A stretch of 64,000 nucleotides of DNA from Chryseobacterium sp. Leaf404. GTDB taxonomy: Bacteria; Bacteroidota; Bacteroidia; Flavobacteriales; Weeksellaceae. The DNA lies in the NCBI RefSeq assembly GCF_001424145.1, contig NZ_LMQM01000011.1, positions 242,476-306,475 of the forward strand, in the 5' to 3' direction. This document shows, piece after piece, positions 36,090 through 45,624 of the stretch. The stretch's first letter is position 1. Each line of letters starts with the position of its first letter. The position numbers were made by a program, and so were the translations under genes. The notes beneath the pieces are model-generated. The model was given only the letters and a program-made list of their open reading frames with translations. It had not been told where the DNA came from and did no database searches.

Positions 36090-37859
36090 CTAATACATTT
36101 CCTCAATCAAATCTGCATATTTTTTCATCACCACATTTCTTTTTACTTTTAAAGTTGGGGTAATTTCTCCGCTGCTGATGTCAAATTCTGCCGGCATTAA
36201 AGTAAATTTTTTCACTTTTTCATAATCTGAAATCTGATGTTGCAGTTCGCTTACTTTTTCTTTATAGAAATCGATAATTTCTTTCTTTTTAACAATTTCG
36301 TCCCAGTTGGTAAACGGAATGTTTTTCTTCTTTAAATATTCCGTTAAAAACTCAAAATTCGGGACTATTAAAGCAGACACAAACTGCCTTCCTTCTGCAA
36401 TCAAGGTTATCTGACTGATGAAATTATTGTTTGTGAGAAGATTTTCAATCATTTGCGGAGCAATGTATTTTCCGTTGGAAGTTTTCATCAAATCCTTTAT
36501 TCTGTCGGTAATAAAAAGATTTCCGTTTTCATCAAATTTGCCTGCATCTCCGGTTTTAAACCAACCATCCTGCGTAAAAACTTTTTCGGTTTCTTCAGGT
36601 CGGTTGTAATAACCTTTCATAATTCCGTTTCCTTTAGCTTGAATTTCGTCCTGCTCGCCAATCCGAATTTCTACGTTTGGTAAAGGTTTACCACAACTTC
36701 CGTGTTCAAAATTGGTCAGTGGAAAAGCAGTTAAAGTTGCCGTGGTTTCCGTTAATCCGTAACCGACTGTAACGTGGATATCGACAGATTCAAAAAACTG
36801 TGTAACTTCCGGCGACAGCGATGCGCCACCGCAAGGAATAAACCACAATCTCCCGCCTAATTTCTCTTTAATTTTACTGAAGACCAACAGTTCTGCAACA
36901 GTTTCTTTAGCCTTTAATCCAAAAGGAATCGATCTTTCTGTCCGCTTAAATTCTGCAGTCTGTTTTCCAACTTCCAGAGCCCAGTTGAAGATTTTCTTTT
37001 TAAAAGATGAACCTTCTTCTGATTTGTCTAAAACTCCGGCATATACTTTCTGCAAAAACCTTGGAACCACGCACATCATCGTGGGCTTTACCTCAACTAA
37101 AGCTTTGGAAATTGCTTTGGAATCTTCAAGAAAATAAACTCTTGCCCCGCCGTACAGACATAGTAAACTCCAGCTTCTTTCGAAAACGTGAGTTAACGGT
37201 AAAAATGCGAGTGAAACTTCTTCTTCAAAATTTTTAAACTTAAAAAATTCAAAATGGGCATCGCATAATTTCACAAAATTTCCATGAGGAAGCATTACGC
37301 CTTTTGGATTTCCTGTAGTTCCTGAAGTGTAAATAATGGTTGCGTTATCGTCTTCATTTTTTTCTGAAAACTCAAATTTTGGGGATGATTTGGCGATAAA
37401 ATCTTCCAGATAAAAACTGCTGAATTCTCTCTTAATCCAAACTGCTTTTTTGGATATGATGATGGATTTTAAATCTGTATTTTCCCTCTGTAAAATTTCA
37501 AGACACGAATCGTATTGTGCCTGGCTTCCCACCAAAACCGATTTTGCTCCTGAATCTTTTAAAATAAATTCTGCCTGCTCGGTATTATTGGTTGAATAAA
37601 TTGGAACGGTAATGGCACCTAACGACAGCACTGCCAGATCAAAGATCATCCATTCTGCAGAATTTTCGGCATAAAGAGCTACTTTATCATTTTCTGCAAT
37701 GCCTGAATCTTTTAATGCGTTTGCTGTTTTAAAAATAATTTCGCTGAATTTATTCCAGCTTAATTCTTTCCACTTTCCATCTTTTTTCTTAAAGCCAATT
37801 GCTGATTTTAAAGGATGTTTTTCTACATTTTTACTGATGATTGCCTGTGCAAGATTCAT
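36090..37859 (-). CDS. Long-chain acyl-CoA synthetase (AMP-binding)
   Basis: A 589-residue ANL-superfamily ligase that activates a fatty acid with ATP and joins it to CoA. The P-loop TIIYTSGTTGNPKG, GYGLTETTATLTAFP, and the hinge KTGDAGKFDENGNLFITDRIKD are complete; C-terminal SSGEITPTLKVKRN carries the catalytic Lys. Length fits the FACS-like branch. Its start codon overlaps the stop of the SDR gene by one base, so both are one transcript, suggesting a shared lipid pathway. Confidence 0.92.
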   Translation of the reverse strand: MNLAQAIISKNVEKHPLKSAIGFKKKDGKWKELSWNKFSEIIFKTANALKDSGIAENDKVALYAENSAEWMIFDLAVLSLGAITVPIYSTNNTEQAEFILKDSGAKSVLVGSQAQYDSCLEILQRENTDLKSIIISKKAVWIKREFSSFYLEDFIAKSSPKFEFSEKNEDDNATIIYTSGTTGNPKGVMLPHGNFVKLCDAHFEFFKFKNFEEEVSLAFLPLTHVFERSWSLLCLYGGARVYFLEDSKAISKALVEVKPTMMCVVPRFLQKVYAGVLDKSEEGSSFKKKIFNWALEVGKQTAEFKRTERSIPFGLKAKETVAELLVFSKIKEKLGGRLWFIPCGGASLSPEVTQFFESVDIHVTVGYGLTETTATLTAFPLTNFEHGSCGKPLPNVEIRIGEQDEIQAKGNGIMKGYYNRPEETEKVFTQDGWFKTGDAGKFDENGNLFITDRIKDLMKTSNGKYIAPQMIENLLTNNNFISQITLIAEGRQFVSALIVPNFEFLTEYLKKKNIPFTNWDEIVKKKEIIDFYKEKVSELQHQISDYEKVKKFTLMPAEFDISSGEITPTLKVKRNVVMKKYADLIEEMY

Positions 37860-38875
37860 TACTTTTTATTCAGCTTTTTGTCGTTAATATAATTGGTGAG
37901 ATGAAAGTTTATGCTTTCTGAAACGGGGATGAAATTATAGTCTAATTTCTCCTTGATTTTATGATTTGAAATTACATTTAAAGAGGAAACAGATTCAATA
38001 TTTAATTTGGTCGCCATTTTGAGCTGTGGAATTATCCAACCCAACAACATATTGGCAATTCTCCCCATTTGTAATGTAGATTTTGAAAGAATTTTAGCTT
38101 CTTTCAGACCTAATTTTGATCTGATCTGCTTTCCGAGATCTGCATATTTTCTGTTTTCGGAAACGATGATAAATCTTTCGCCGAAAGCATTTTTCTCCAT
38201 CAATTCAATTGAAATTCTGGCAACATCACGCACATCAACGTAGCTCGTTCCGCCCGAAAATGTGAAGCTGTTGTTTTCAAAAGTCGGGAAAATATCGCCG
38301 CTGCTTTTGCCCCAGTTTCCGGTTCCTATGATCATTCCCGGATTGATGATGATGGTGTTTAAACCTTCCGCAGAAGCTCTCCAGACTTCCATTTCAGAAA
38401 GATGTTTAGAAATTGAGTAGGCAGAATGCTCGTCTTTAGGGTTGAAATCTGAACTTTCGTCAAGTTCCCCTTTCTCGTTGTATAAATCCAGAACTGCAAT
38501 CGAGCTTACATGAAGAAATTTTTCCACCATAGAATTTTCGCATGCAAAAAGAAGATTTTCTGTTGCTTTGATGTTGGTGTGATTCATTTCTTTTTCATCT
38601 TTCGGATGAAAACTTACTTTTGCAGCACAGTGATATACTTCTGTTACATTTTTCAAAGCAGATTCAACAGCGTGAATATCATCAAAATCCACATTAATCC
38701 ATTCAATTTTATCGAAAAAATCATTGGGATTTTCTGTAAAATACTGATAGGAATGTTTTACTTCATTAATATTGCCCGACGGTCTTTTGGCAGCACGCAC
38801 TTTTTTACCTTTTTTCAAAAGCTCAAGAACGATGATTCTGCCTAAAATTCCTGTTGCACCTGTAACAAAGACCAT
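37859..38875 (-). CDS. NAD-dependent epimerase/dehydratase (extended SDR)
   Basis: A 338-residue extended short-chain dehydrogenase. N-terminal VTGATGILGRIIVLELL is the nucleotide-binding motif; HSAYSISKHLSEMEVW provides Tyr-x3-Lys; NPGMIIGTGNWG follows. It resembles dihydroflavonol-4-reductase-like SDRs. Substrate unknown, though overlap with the acyl-CoA ligase gene suggests a lipid-linked keto or sterol-like compound. Confidence 0.88.
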   Translation of the reverse strand: MVFVTGATGILGRIIVLELLKKGKKVRAAKRPSGNINEVKHSYQYFTENPNDFFDKIEWINVDFDDIHAVESALKNVTEVYHCAAKVSFHPKDEKEMNHTNIKATENLLFACENSMVEKFLHVSSIAVLDLYNEKGELDESSDFNPKDEHSAYSISKHLSEMEVWRASAEGLNTIIINPGMIIGTGNWGKSSGDIFPTFENNSFTFSGGTSYVDVRDVARISIELMEKNAFGERFIIVSENRKYADLGKQIRSKLGLKEAKILSKSTLQMGRIANMLLGWIIPQLKMATKLNIESVSSLNVISNHKIKEKLDYNFIPVSESINFHLTNYINDKKLNKK

Positions 38876-39161
38876 AGATTTTAATAGATTTTAAAACGTT
38901 CTGCAAATTTGCGGAAATATTACAAATGATTAATCAAAAAAGGTACAAAAGTTTGTTTGAAAACTTAGAGGCACTTTCAGATTTGAAAAGTTCGAAGCTA
39001 AAAAGTTGAAAAGTTGTGAAAAACCCAATTGAAGCAGATAAAAGTGATTTTAAAATTTTACTTTCATTTATCTGATCTTATCAACATATTACATTTAAAC
39101 TGAAATTACTGCAAAAGCTTTTTTGCCTTTCGTGGTAATTGTTGCTCACAGTCTGCAATCT

Positions 39162-39947
39162 TCAGATCCCCAGAAACTCTTTTACAACAATTGCGAAATC
39201 TACAGGATTATCTGCCTGAACCCAGTGTGCTGCATTTTTAATTTTTACAAATTGGGCTTTTGGGAATTGCTGTTTAACCGCAAACTCATCCTGCGGCAAA
39301 ATATAATTTGATTTTTCGCCTGCAATGAATAAGGTTGCACCGTCAAAAACGCCGAACTTAATTGCATTTGATACAAACTGATTGTATTTTTCTGAAAGCG
39401 TTTTCAGATTAAATCTCCAGTTGAGTTTTTTGGAATCTCCATTCTCTTCCCAGTACAGATTTTTTGCCAAAAACTGAATGGTAGATTTTTCAGGAATATA
39501 TTGCGTTAACATTTTTTCCACTTCTCCGCGGGATTTTACTTCGTTGAAATTTACTGTTTCCAATGCTTTAATAATTCCCTGATGATGCGGTGGATAGGCT
39601 TTCGGACTGATATCAACAACAATAAGTTTTTCAACCTTTTCAGGATAGTTCATGGCAAACTGCATGACGGCTTTTCCGCCTAAAGAGTGGCCTAAAACAT
39701 GGGCTTTATCAATTCCGTAATGATTCATATAATTGGCAATATCGTCTGCCAGATCATCATGAGAAATATTTTCTGAATGAAAACTCCTGCCGTGATTTCT
39801 TAGGTCAATGAGATGAACGGGCAAAATCTCTCCCAATTCTTTCCCGAAACTTCCCCAGTTATCGAGCATTCCAAACAAACCGTGGAATACGAGAAGCGGT
39901 GTTGACGAAAGTTTTTCACCGAATATTTTTGAATGTAAAATTTGCAT
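39162..39947 (-). CDS. Alpha/beta hydrolase (YbfF-like esterase)
   Basis: A 261-residue cytosolic hydrolase. PLLVFHGLFGMLDNW forms the oxyanion region, LIDLRNHGRS follows, AHVLGHSLGGKAVMQ holds the nucleophile Ser, VVDISPKAYPPHH and the late AAHWVQADNP hold the acid and His. This pattern is that of YbfF-type acyl esterases. Natural substrate unknown. Confidence 0.9.
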   Translation of the reverse strand: MQILHSKIFGEKLSSTPLLVFHGLFGMLDNWGSFGKELGEILPVHLIDLRNHGRSFHSENISHDDLADDIANYMNHYGIDKAHVLGHSLGGKAVMQFAMNYPEKVEKLIVVDISPKAYPPHHQGIIKALETVNFNEVKSRGEVEKMLTQYIPEKSTIQFLAKNLYWEENGDSKKLNWRFNLKTLSEKYNQFVSNAIKFGVFDGATLFIAGEKSNYILPQDEFAVKQQFPKAQFVKIKNAAHWVQADNPVDFAIVVKEFLGI

Positions 39948-39961
39948 ATTTAATTTTTTAG

Positions 39962-39989
39962 GCTGGATGTTGGAAGATGGGTGCTGGAA
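39962..39989. repeat. Heptamer tract, GCTGGAT type (4 units)
   Basis: GCTGGAT, GTTGGAA, GATGGGT, GCTGGAA just upstream of the esterase start (minus strand). Another period-7 tract of the same base pattern lies at 41177. Confidence 0.65.
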
Positions 39990-40032
39990 GTTTATCTGAA
40001 TCCTTAGATAATCAATTTTAAATATTCCTCTT

Positions 40033-40430
40033 TTATGGTTTTTTACATTTTTCCCGGAAAAATTCTTTGAGAACTTCTGGACTATTTTGGATATCAGAAA
40101 AAATTTCTGACTTCAATATATTGTTTAAGAGTTCAAGTAATTCTGGAGTAACTGCCTGTGTATGTAACATCTGAATTCAGTTTTATCACTATTGAAAATT
40201 GTGGAAAGAAAAGATAAAGTTACTGCATCAAGACTTCTCAAATTTAATGACACCTCTTTTATTTTATCTAATCCGTAGAATGATTTTAATAAATTCCAAT
40301 CAGACATTCTTCCATATTCTAAGACTTTTTGAATCATGTGAACATTATGTTTTTCCAAATCAAAAGCCGCCAAATGCACATCACCGTAGAGATGCGGAGA
40401 AAAATCTTTAATGGTAATTTCAGAATTCAT
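40033..40430 (-). pseudogene. DUF6922-like gene broken by a one-base deletion
   Basis: The 101-residue frame from ATG 40430 starts IKDFSPHLYGDVHLAAFDLEKH, resembling DUF6922 antitoxin-like proteins, and ends abnormally at 40125 as HRQLLQNYLNS. One base shifted, translation continues as TPELLELLNNILKSEIF and ends KEFFREKCKKP at 40033, a natural family-like C-terminus. The total length is one base short of a multiple of three. The lost base lies near 40149-40151. It could be a real pseudogene or a sequencing error. Confidence 0.7.
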
Positions 40431-40434
40431 TTAT

Positions 40435-40442
40435 CAAATATA
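40435..40442 (-). promoter_or_regulatory. TAnnTTTG promoter element, four bases before start
   Basis: TATATTTG, then ATAA, then the ATG at 40430 on the minus strand; predicts a leaderless transcript of the DUF6922-like gene. Confidence 0.55.
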
Positions 40443-40450
40443 AGCAAATT

Positions 40451-41170
40451 CTACCACTTCGCCAATCTCTTCAAATAAGCCTGAACCGTGTTTTCCATGC
40501 CCATGTACAGAGCTTCGGAAACCAAAGCATGACCGATGGACACCTCCAGCAGATTAGGAATATTGTCTGCGAAATATTTTAAATTCTCTAAGCTTAAATC
40601 ATGACCTGCATTAATTCCTAATCCAAACTTCCCGGCTTCAAGAGCAGTTTCAATGTAAGGTTTGATGGCTTCTTCTTTGTTTTGAGCGTAATGTGATGCG
40701 TAGGCTTCGGTGTACAGTTCAATTCTGTCTGCTCCGGTCTCGGCAGCAAATTTTACCATTTCAGGATTTGGATCTAAAAAAATCGAGGTTCTGATTCCCG
40801 CATTTTTAAATTCTGTAATGACAGACTTCAGAAAATCCATGTTTTTTTCGCAGTCCCATCCTGCATTTGACGTAATTGCATCGTCGGCATCAGGAACCAA
40901 AGTGACCTGTTCAGGCTTCACTTCCAAAACCATATCGATAAAATCTCTGTGCGGATTTCCTTCGATATTAAATTCTGTATGAACAATCGGTTTTAAATCG
41001 TACACATCTTTTCTTGTGATGTGCCTTTCGTCAGGTCTTGGGTGAATGGTAATTCCGTGAGCACCAAATTCCTGAATTTTAATAGCCGCTTCGGTTACAC
41101 TTGGGCTTTCGCCACCTCTTGCGTTTCTTAAAGTGGCAATTTTATTAATGTTTACGCTTAGTTTTGTCAT
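40451..41170 (-). CDS. pdxJ: Pyridoxine 5'-phosphate synthase
   Basis: A 239-residue TIM-barrel enzyme joining 1-deoxyxylulose 5-phosphate and 3-amino-2-oxopropyl phosphate in the DXP-dependent vitamin B6 route. Conserved LSVNINKIATLRNARGG, GITIHPRPDERHI, VTLVPD, RIELYTE and GLGINAGHDLS are in order. Length is normal. Confidence 0.96.
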   Translation of the reverse strand: MTKLSVNINKIATLRNARGGESPSVTEAAIKIQEFGAHGITIHPRPDERHITRKDVYDLKPIVHTEFNIEGNPHRDFIDMVLEVKPEQVTLVPDADDAITSNAGWDCEKNMDFLKSVITEFKNAGIRTSIFLDPNPEMVKFAAETGADRIELYTEAYASHYAQNKEEAIKPYIETALEAGKFGLGINAGHDLSLENLKYFADNIPNLLEVSIGHALVSEALYMGMENTVQAYLKRLAKW

Positions 41171-41176
41171 ATTTTT

Positions 41177-41211
41177 GTTGGATGATGGATGTTGGAAGCG
41201 GGATGTTGTTG
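41177..41211. repeat. Heptamer tract upstream of pdxJ (5 units)
   Basis: GTTGGAT, GATGGAT, GTTGGAA, GCGGGAT, GTTGTTG, directly upstream of the pdxJ start on the minus strand. Confidence 0.65.
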
Positions 41212-41261
41212 CTTCTGGAAATTCATCTTTTTTTTATCTGTATTTTAATTCTCAGCAATTT

Positions 41262-42527
41262 TTATTTAAGCAAACCAATCTGCATAATCTGAAGATCAAA
41301 TTCTTTGGAGGCTACCAAAAGGTGATCAAAAATATCTGCCTGTATTTCTTCAAAATGCTCCCATTTTGAATCGTTGGCAAAACAATAGATTTCTAAAGGA
41401 AGACCTTGCGTGGTAATCTCCAGCTGGCGCACCATCAAATGGCTGGTTTGGTCAATATCCTGATTATTTTCAAGATATCTCTGCGCATAATGCCTGAAAA
41501 CTCCGATATTAGTAAGCTGTCTGCCATTAATGATTTTGTCATTGTGAATTAAAGCCTGCTTCTCACGGTTTATTTCAGACGTTTTTTTGTTGAGATAATC
41601 TGAGATGAGATTAATTTCTTTCAGTTTTTCAATTTCCTCTTCATTTAAAAATTTAAAAGAGGTAATATTAAAAACTATGGATTTTTTAATTCTTCGGGTA
41701 TTGGATTCAGACATTACCTGAAGGTTTTTGATTTCAGTAGTAAGCAGGTCGTAAGTAGGAATGGAGGAAACGGTTTTATCGAAATTTGAAATTTTTGTGG
41801 TCAGCAAACTGATGTCTAAAATATTTCCTTCAATATTATATTTCGGAATCCCGATCCAGTCGCCCACTTTTAAACTTTTGGATGTAGCAACGTGAATTCC
41901 TGTTACAAATCCTAAAATTGTATCCCGGAAAACCAAAACCAAAACTGCCGTGATTGCCCCTAAACTCCCGACGATTGTTGTTCCCTTAATCCCAAAAACC
42001 ACACAGATGCTTACAATGGTGAAGATAAATATACCTAAAATTTTCACCGTCTCAGAAATCGCATTGATAGCCATCACTTTATAATAATCCTGCTTGATGG
42101 TGAAGTAACTTCTGAAACCCGTTAAAGACCGGTACAACATCCCGGCAAGAATCAGTACCAAACCCAAGTTGACTGACCTGTGAATGAAAGTGGTAGTCTG
42201 TTTTAAAGCTCCTGCAAAAATAGATTCGTGAATAGATCCTACAATTGCCAATGCAACAAAATGCGCTAGAGAATTGGTAATTTTAGACTGATAAACAGAT
42301 TTAAGAACGGGGAATTTGTTTTCGTTTCTGAAAAATTTAAAAGTATAATTAATAATTAATTTAAAAAGAAAATCCAGCAGAAAGAAAATCGCCGTCAGCA
42401 AAGCCAGCTTTACAATAATATGAAAAATCCACTCGGTACCCGCGGGTGAAATTTTGTTTATGTACAGATAGAGCTGCTCACTGGTTTCCTGAAAAAAACT
42501 TTTGGTGTTTGTGATTTCATCTTTCAT
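41262..42527 (-). CDS. Mechanosensitive (MscS-type) ion channel
   Basis: A 421-residue membrane protein with about four to five helices, the last before FRDTILGFVTGIHVATS, then the MscS beta-domain LKVGDWIGIPKYNIEGNILDISLLTTKI and a long soluble C-terminus. It resembles the YbdG-like branch. It would open under osmotic stress. ATG at 42527 is preferred over a TTG at 42536; a TAnnTTTG box is six bases ahead. Confidence 0.9.
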   Translation of the reverse strand: MKDEITNTKSFFQETSEQLYLYINKISPAGTEWIFHIIVKLALLTAIFFLLDFLFKLIINYTFKFFRNENKFPVLKSVYQSKITNSLAHFVALAIVGSIHESIFAGALKQTTTFIHRSVNLGLVLILAGMLYRSLTGFRSYFTIKQDYYKVMAINAISETVKILGIFIFTIVSICVVFGIKGTTIVGSLGAITAVLVLVFRDTILGFVTGIHVATSKSLKVGDWIGIPKYNIEGNILDISLLTTKISNFDKTVSSIPTYDLLTTEIKNLQVMSESNTRRIKKSIVFNITSFKFLNEEEIEKLKEINLISDYLNKKTSEINREKQALIHNDKIINGRQLTNIGVFRHYAQRYLENNQDIDQTSHLMVRQLEITTQGLPLEIYCFANDSKWEHFEEIQADIFDHLLVASKEFDLQIMQIGLLK

Positions 42528-42533
42528 CGTCTG

Positions 42534-42541
42534 CAAATTTA
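42534..42541 (-). promoter_or_regulatory. TAnnTTTG promoter element of the MscS gene
   Basis: TAAATTTG on the minus strand, six bases before the ATG at 42527; near-leaderless transcript expected. Confidence 0.5.
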
Positions 42542-42695
42542 AGCAATTAAAAAGTCTTTAAAACATCTTTGACAAAGGAAAATTCTATAAATTTTTATTA
42601 AAAAAAATTAGTTTAATTTAAAAATTATTAAATTTTAATGAATTATTCGCAACAAATATTTAATTTAGTCAAAATAACCTATAAAACTATCTCCT

Positions 42696-43871
42696 ATGAA
42701 AAAATTCAACCTTTTATTCATTTTAATCCTGATCTTATCGCTTGGCTCATGCCGTTCTGATTCTGAAACTGCTGAAACTCTCACAGCAATCGCCGTGCAA
42801 AACGGAAAGGTGAAAGGGAAAATCACCTCGCAAAACGGTACAAAATCCATTGGTGGTGCTTCTGTTTTTACTTTTGACGAAAAATATAAAATTTATCACA
42901 CCACATCAGATTCAGAAGGAAATTTCACCCTTGAAGCCCCGGAAGGAAATCACACCATCTACATCCAGACCGGAAACGGAAGCAATTTCCGAACGCAGGC
43001 AGCGGCAAATATTAAAGCCAATGAAACAGTAAATCTTGAACTTACGCAAACCAAATTAACACAGGTTGCAAAAATTGCCTATGTAAAAGGAACTTACGAT
43101 AAAATCGAAGATATCATCCAGACCTTGGGCTACACTGCCACGGAAATCACCAATACAGATCTGGCCAATTTGAACACGCTTGCTCAGTACGACATCGTAT
43201 TTTTAAATTGTGGATCAAGAAAATTTTCTCAGTTCGCGAGCCTTTATCCCGTAATTGAAAACAATTTAGCAGTATTTGTAGCCAACGGTGGAAGTATTTA
43301 TGCTTCAGACTGGGACGTCGCCTACCTTATCGGCGGAAATGACAATACCAACAACTGCAATCTTGCCGGAGGTTTTATTCCTGATACCAAACTGTGCTCT
43401 AAAAATATCGGTACTTCGGGAATTGTTCCGGGAACAGTGAGCAATGCACCTTTGGCGACAGCTTTAGGATTCAACACCTTAAATCTTGATTTTGATTTGG
43501 GAGCATGGCAGAAAATCACCAATTATGATCCTGCTTACTGGGAAGTTTTGGTGAAAGAAACTGCTACAAATGACCCATTGATGATCAGAACCAATCAGTT
43601 TACAGACAACAGTTTACCCAATATTCCGATTGGAAACGCTCCTACTTTAAACTTTGTAACAGTTTGCATCACGCTTTCCAATAATGTTCAGATCAGTATT
43701 TCTGTTCCGCAGGTTGCTGTTCCTGCTTTAGTAGCTTTGGGAGCGACTATCGGTTCTTGTTCGGGTGCCGGAAACAGCGGTTATATTTATTACACCGCCT
43801 TCCACAATCACGCTTCAGGAAATATCGGGAATGCTGCTGGAATTCTTCAGTATGTGATTTTAAATCTTTAA
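42696..43871 (+). CDS. Lipoprotein with carboxypeptidase-regulatory-like domain
   Basis: A 391-residue protein with lipoprotein signal MKKFNLLFILILILSLGSC. Residues ~35-110 form a carboxypeptidase-regulatory-like beta sandwich (VKGKITSQNGTKSIGGASVF, TTSDSEGNFTLEAPEGNHTI). The remainder (IAYVKGTYDKIEDIIQTLGY, YDIVFLNCGSRKF) resembles a Rossmann-like domain of the ThuA/GATase class, but this is uncertain. Likely attached to the outer membrane. Confidence 0.75.
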   Translation: MKKFNLLFILILILSLGSCRSDSETAETLTAIAVQNGKVKGKITSQNGTKSIGGASVFTFDEKYKIYHTTSDSEGNFTLEAPEGNHTIYIQTGNGSNFRTQAAANIKANETVNLELTQTKLTQVAKIAYVKGTYDKIEDIIQTLGYTATEITNTDLANLNTLAQYDIVFLNCGSRKFSQFASLYPVIENNLAVFVANGGSIYASDWDVAYLIGGNDNTNNCNLAGGFIPDTKLCSKNIGTSGIVPGTVSNAPLATALGFNTLNLDFDLGAWQKITNYDPAYWEVLVKETATNDPLMIRTNQFTDNSLPNIPIGNAPTLNFVTVCITLSNNVQISISVPQVAVPALVALGATIGSCSGAGNSGYIYYTAFHNHASGNIGNAAGILQYVILNL

Positions 43872-43897
43872 AAAATCGGCTTGGAAATTGATAAACA

Positions 43898-43926
43898 AAA
43901 GTGGCCTGAAAAGGTCACTTTTTTTA
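43898..43926 (+). terminator. Terminator after lipoprotein gene
   Basis: AAAGTGGCCT (43898-43907) pairs with AGGTCACTTT (43912-43921) with one G-T wobble around a GAAA loop, then a T-run. Confidence 0.88.
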
Positions 43927-43944
43927 TTATTAAAAATTTAAATT

Positions 43945-44436
43945 ATGGAATACTCTCTCATCGTTTTGCTCAGCCTTGTTCTATTGGTTTTAGGCATAGT
44001 TGGAACAATTCTCCCCGTTTTGCCCGGACTTGTTTTAAGTCTTGCCGGATTGCTTATTTACAAATATGGAGCAGAAGCAGACCTTTCAATGATCTACATT
44101 TGGGCATTTGTGATTCTGACTGTAGCTTCAGTTATTTTAAATTATGCCATCCCCGCAAAAGCCACAAAAAAGTATGGCGGAACTCGCTGGGGCAGCATCG
44201 GGTCAGTGATTGGAACCATTGTAGGAATGTTTATCCCAATTCCGCTGGGATTTTTGATAGGAATGTTTGCAGGAGTTTTCATTGGCGAACTTTTACACGA
44301 CAGCAAAGACATGAATAAAGCTTTGAAATCTACAAAAGGAGCCTTTATCGGATTTCTTTATGGCACAGGATTCAGTTTTGTAGTTGGTGTGGCAATGTTT
44401 TTAGTTGTAGTTTTGGATCTTACAAATGTTATTTAA
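43945..44436 (+). CDS. DUF456 membrane protein
   Basis: A 163-residue inner-membrane protein with about four to five helices and the DUF456 pattern: LLVLGIVGTILPVLPG, then KKYGGTRWGSIGSVIGTIVG and GMFAGVFIGELLHD. Glycine-rich helices are typical. Function unknown. The lipoprotein gene follows with a 4-nt gap from the stop to its ATG at 44441. Confidence 0.88.
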   Translation: MEYSLIVLLSLVLLVLGIVGTILPVLPGLVLSLAGLLIYKYGAEADLSMIYIWAFVILTVASVILNYAIPAKATKKYGGTRWGSIGSVIGTIVGMFIPIPLGFLIGMFAGVFIGELLHDSKDMNKALKSTKGAFIGFLYGTGFSFVVGVAMFLVVVLDLTNVI

Positions 44437-44440
44437 AAAA

Positions 44441-44938
44441 ATGTATTACAAAACAATTATTCTGAGTCTGGGATTTTTAAGTTTAACCAACTGTAAATCT
44501 CAAAAAGCAAAATCTGATGTTATTAAAGCCGAAATATCAGAAATTGGCGATGTAAAGACTACCACCAAAGAAGGTGAAATCATCTATCTCAAAGAAGGCG
44601 AAAACAAATTTCTGAAGGAATACCAAATGAATGTAACGTTCAAAGGAATTTCTGAAGACAGTCGTTGCCCGAAGGATGTGCAATGCATCTGGAGCGGTGT
44701 TGCCGTTGCACAGGTTGAAGTGATGGCTACTACTTCAAGACCGGTAACCTTGCAGATTTCAAGCATCGAAAACAAAGCTAAAAACTATCACAAATCAGCA
44801 GATTTCAATGGCTACACGATCTCTCTAGCAGATGTAAATCCGTATCCTGAATCTTCAAAAGGCACTAAAGACTTAAAAGGTAATTATAAAATCGGAATAA
44901 TCATCAAAAAAGCCGGAGAAAACACTACCACGAGATAG
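44441..44938 (+). CDS. Hypothetical lipoprotein
   Basis: A 165-residue protein with lipoprotein signal MYYKTIILSLGFLSLTNC; ATG at 44441 is chosen over 44426 because it gives the clean signal. Two later Cys (RCPKDVQC) may form a disulfide. No known domain. Its 3' end overlaps the convergent ung gene by 14 bases. Confidence 0.75.
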   Translation: MYYKTIILSLGFLSLTNCKSQKAKSDVIKAEISEIGDVKTTTKEGEIIYLKEGENKFLKEYQMNVTFKGISEDSRCPKDVQCIWSGVAVAQVEVMATTSRPVTLQISSIENKAKNYHKSADFNGYTISLADVNPYPESSKGTKDLKGNYKIGIIIKKAGENTTTR

Positions 44939-45566
44939 GTTTTTTCCCTTTGGAAACTAAATATTCATTGATTTTAGAGAAAGGTTTGCTTCCGTAAAAG
45001 CCTCTGTAAACAGAAAAAGGCGAAGGATGCGCAGACTTAATGATAAAATGTTTAGCCGGATTGATCAATTCGGCTTTTTTCTGCGCAAAAGCGCCCCACA
45101 AAACGAAAACTACATTCTCTTTCTTATCTGAAATTTCTTTGATGATATAATTTGTAAAAGTTTCCCATCCCAAATCTTTGTGAGAATTTGGAGAATGAGC
45201 ACGGACAGTCAACGTTGCATTAAGCATTAAAACGCCCTGTTCTCCCCAGTCATCAAGTTCTTTTGAAGTACGGTTGATTCCCAGATCATCATTTAATTCT
45301 GTAAAAATATTTTTGAGAGAAGGCGGCGCAGCAACCTGTTCGGAAACCGAAAAACACAAACCATTCGCCTGAAAATCATTATGATAAGGATCCTGCCCGA
45401 GAATTACCACTTCAACATCATCAAAAGGCGTGATTTCCAACGCTCTAAAAATCTGTTTTTTTGGTGGGAAAACTTTTATGGTGGCATATTCCTGTTTTAC
45501 TTTTTCCCAAAGCTGTTCAAAGTAAGGGGTATTTTTTATGGGTGCTAAAATTTCGGTCCAGGTCAT
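44925..45566 (-). CDS. ung: Uracil-DNA glycosylase (family 1)
   Basis: A 213-residue base-excision repair enzyme removing uracil from DNA. The catalytic GQDPYHND (general-base Asp) and the SAHPSPFSVYRGF leucine-loop region with catalytic His are intact, as is NGLCFSV. Length is normal. It overlaps the convergent lipoprotein gene by 14 bases and begins beside a heptamer tract. Confidence 0.96.
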   Translation of the reverse strand: MTWTEILAPIKNTPYFEQLWEKVKQEYATIKVFPPKKQIFRALEITPFDDVEVVILGQDPYHNDFQANGLCFSVSEQVAAPPSLKNIFTELNDDLGINRTSKELDDWGEQGVLMLNATLTVRAHSPNSHKDLGWETFTNYIIKEISDKKENVVFVLWGAFAQKKAELINPAKHFIIKSAHPSPFSVYRGFYGSKPFSKINEYLVSKGKKPISW

Positions 45567-45567
45567 A

Positions 45568-45609
45568 TTTGATTTGTGATTTGAGGTCTGTGATTTGTGA
45601 TTTGAGATT
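45568..45609. repeat. Heptamer tract upstream of ung (6 units)
   Basis: TTTGATT, TGTGATT, TGAGGTC, TGTGATT, TGTGATT, TGAGATT, immediately upstream of the ung start on the minus strand. Confidence 0.8.
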
Positions 45610-45624
45610 GCAATTCAAATACCA

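Noticed and set aside
43881..44318. ORF overlapping the DUF456 gene
   Set aside because: It is out of frame with the DUF456 protein and has no family-like composition.
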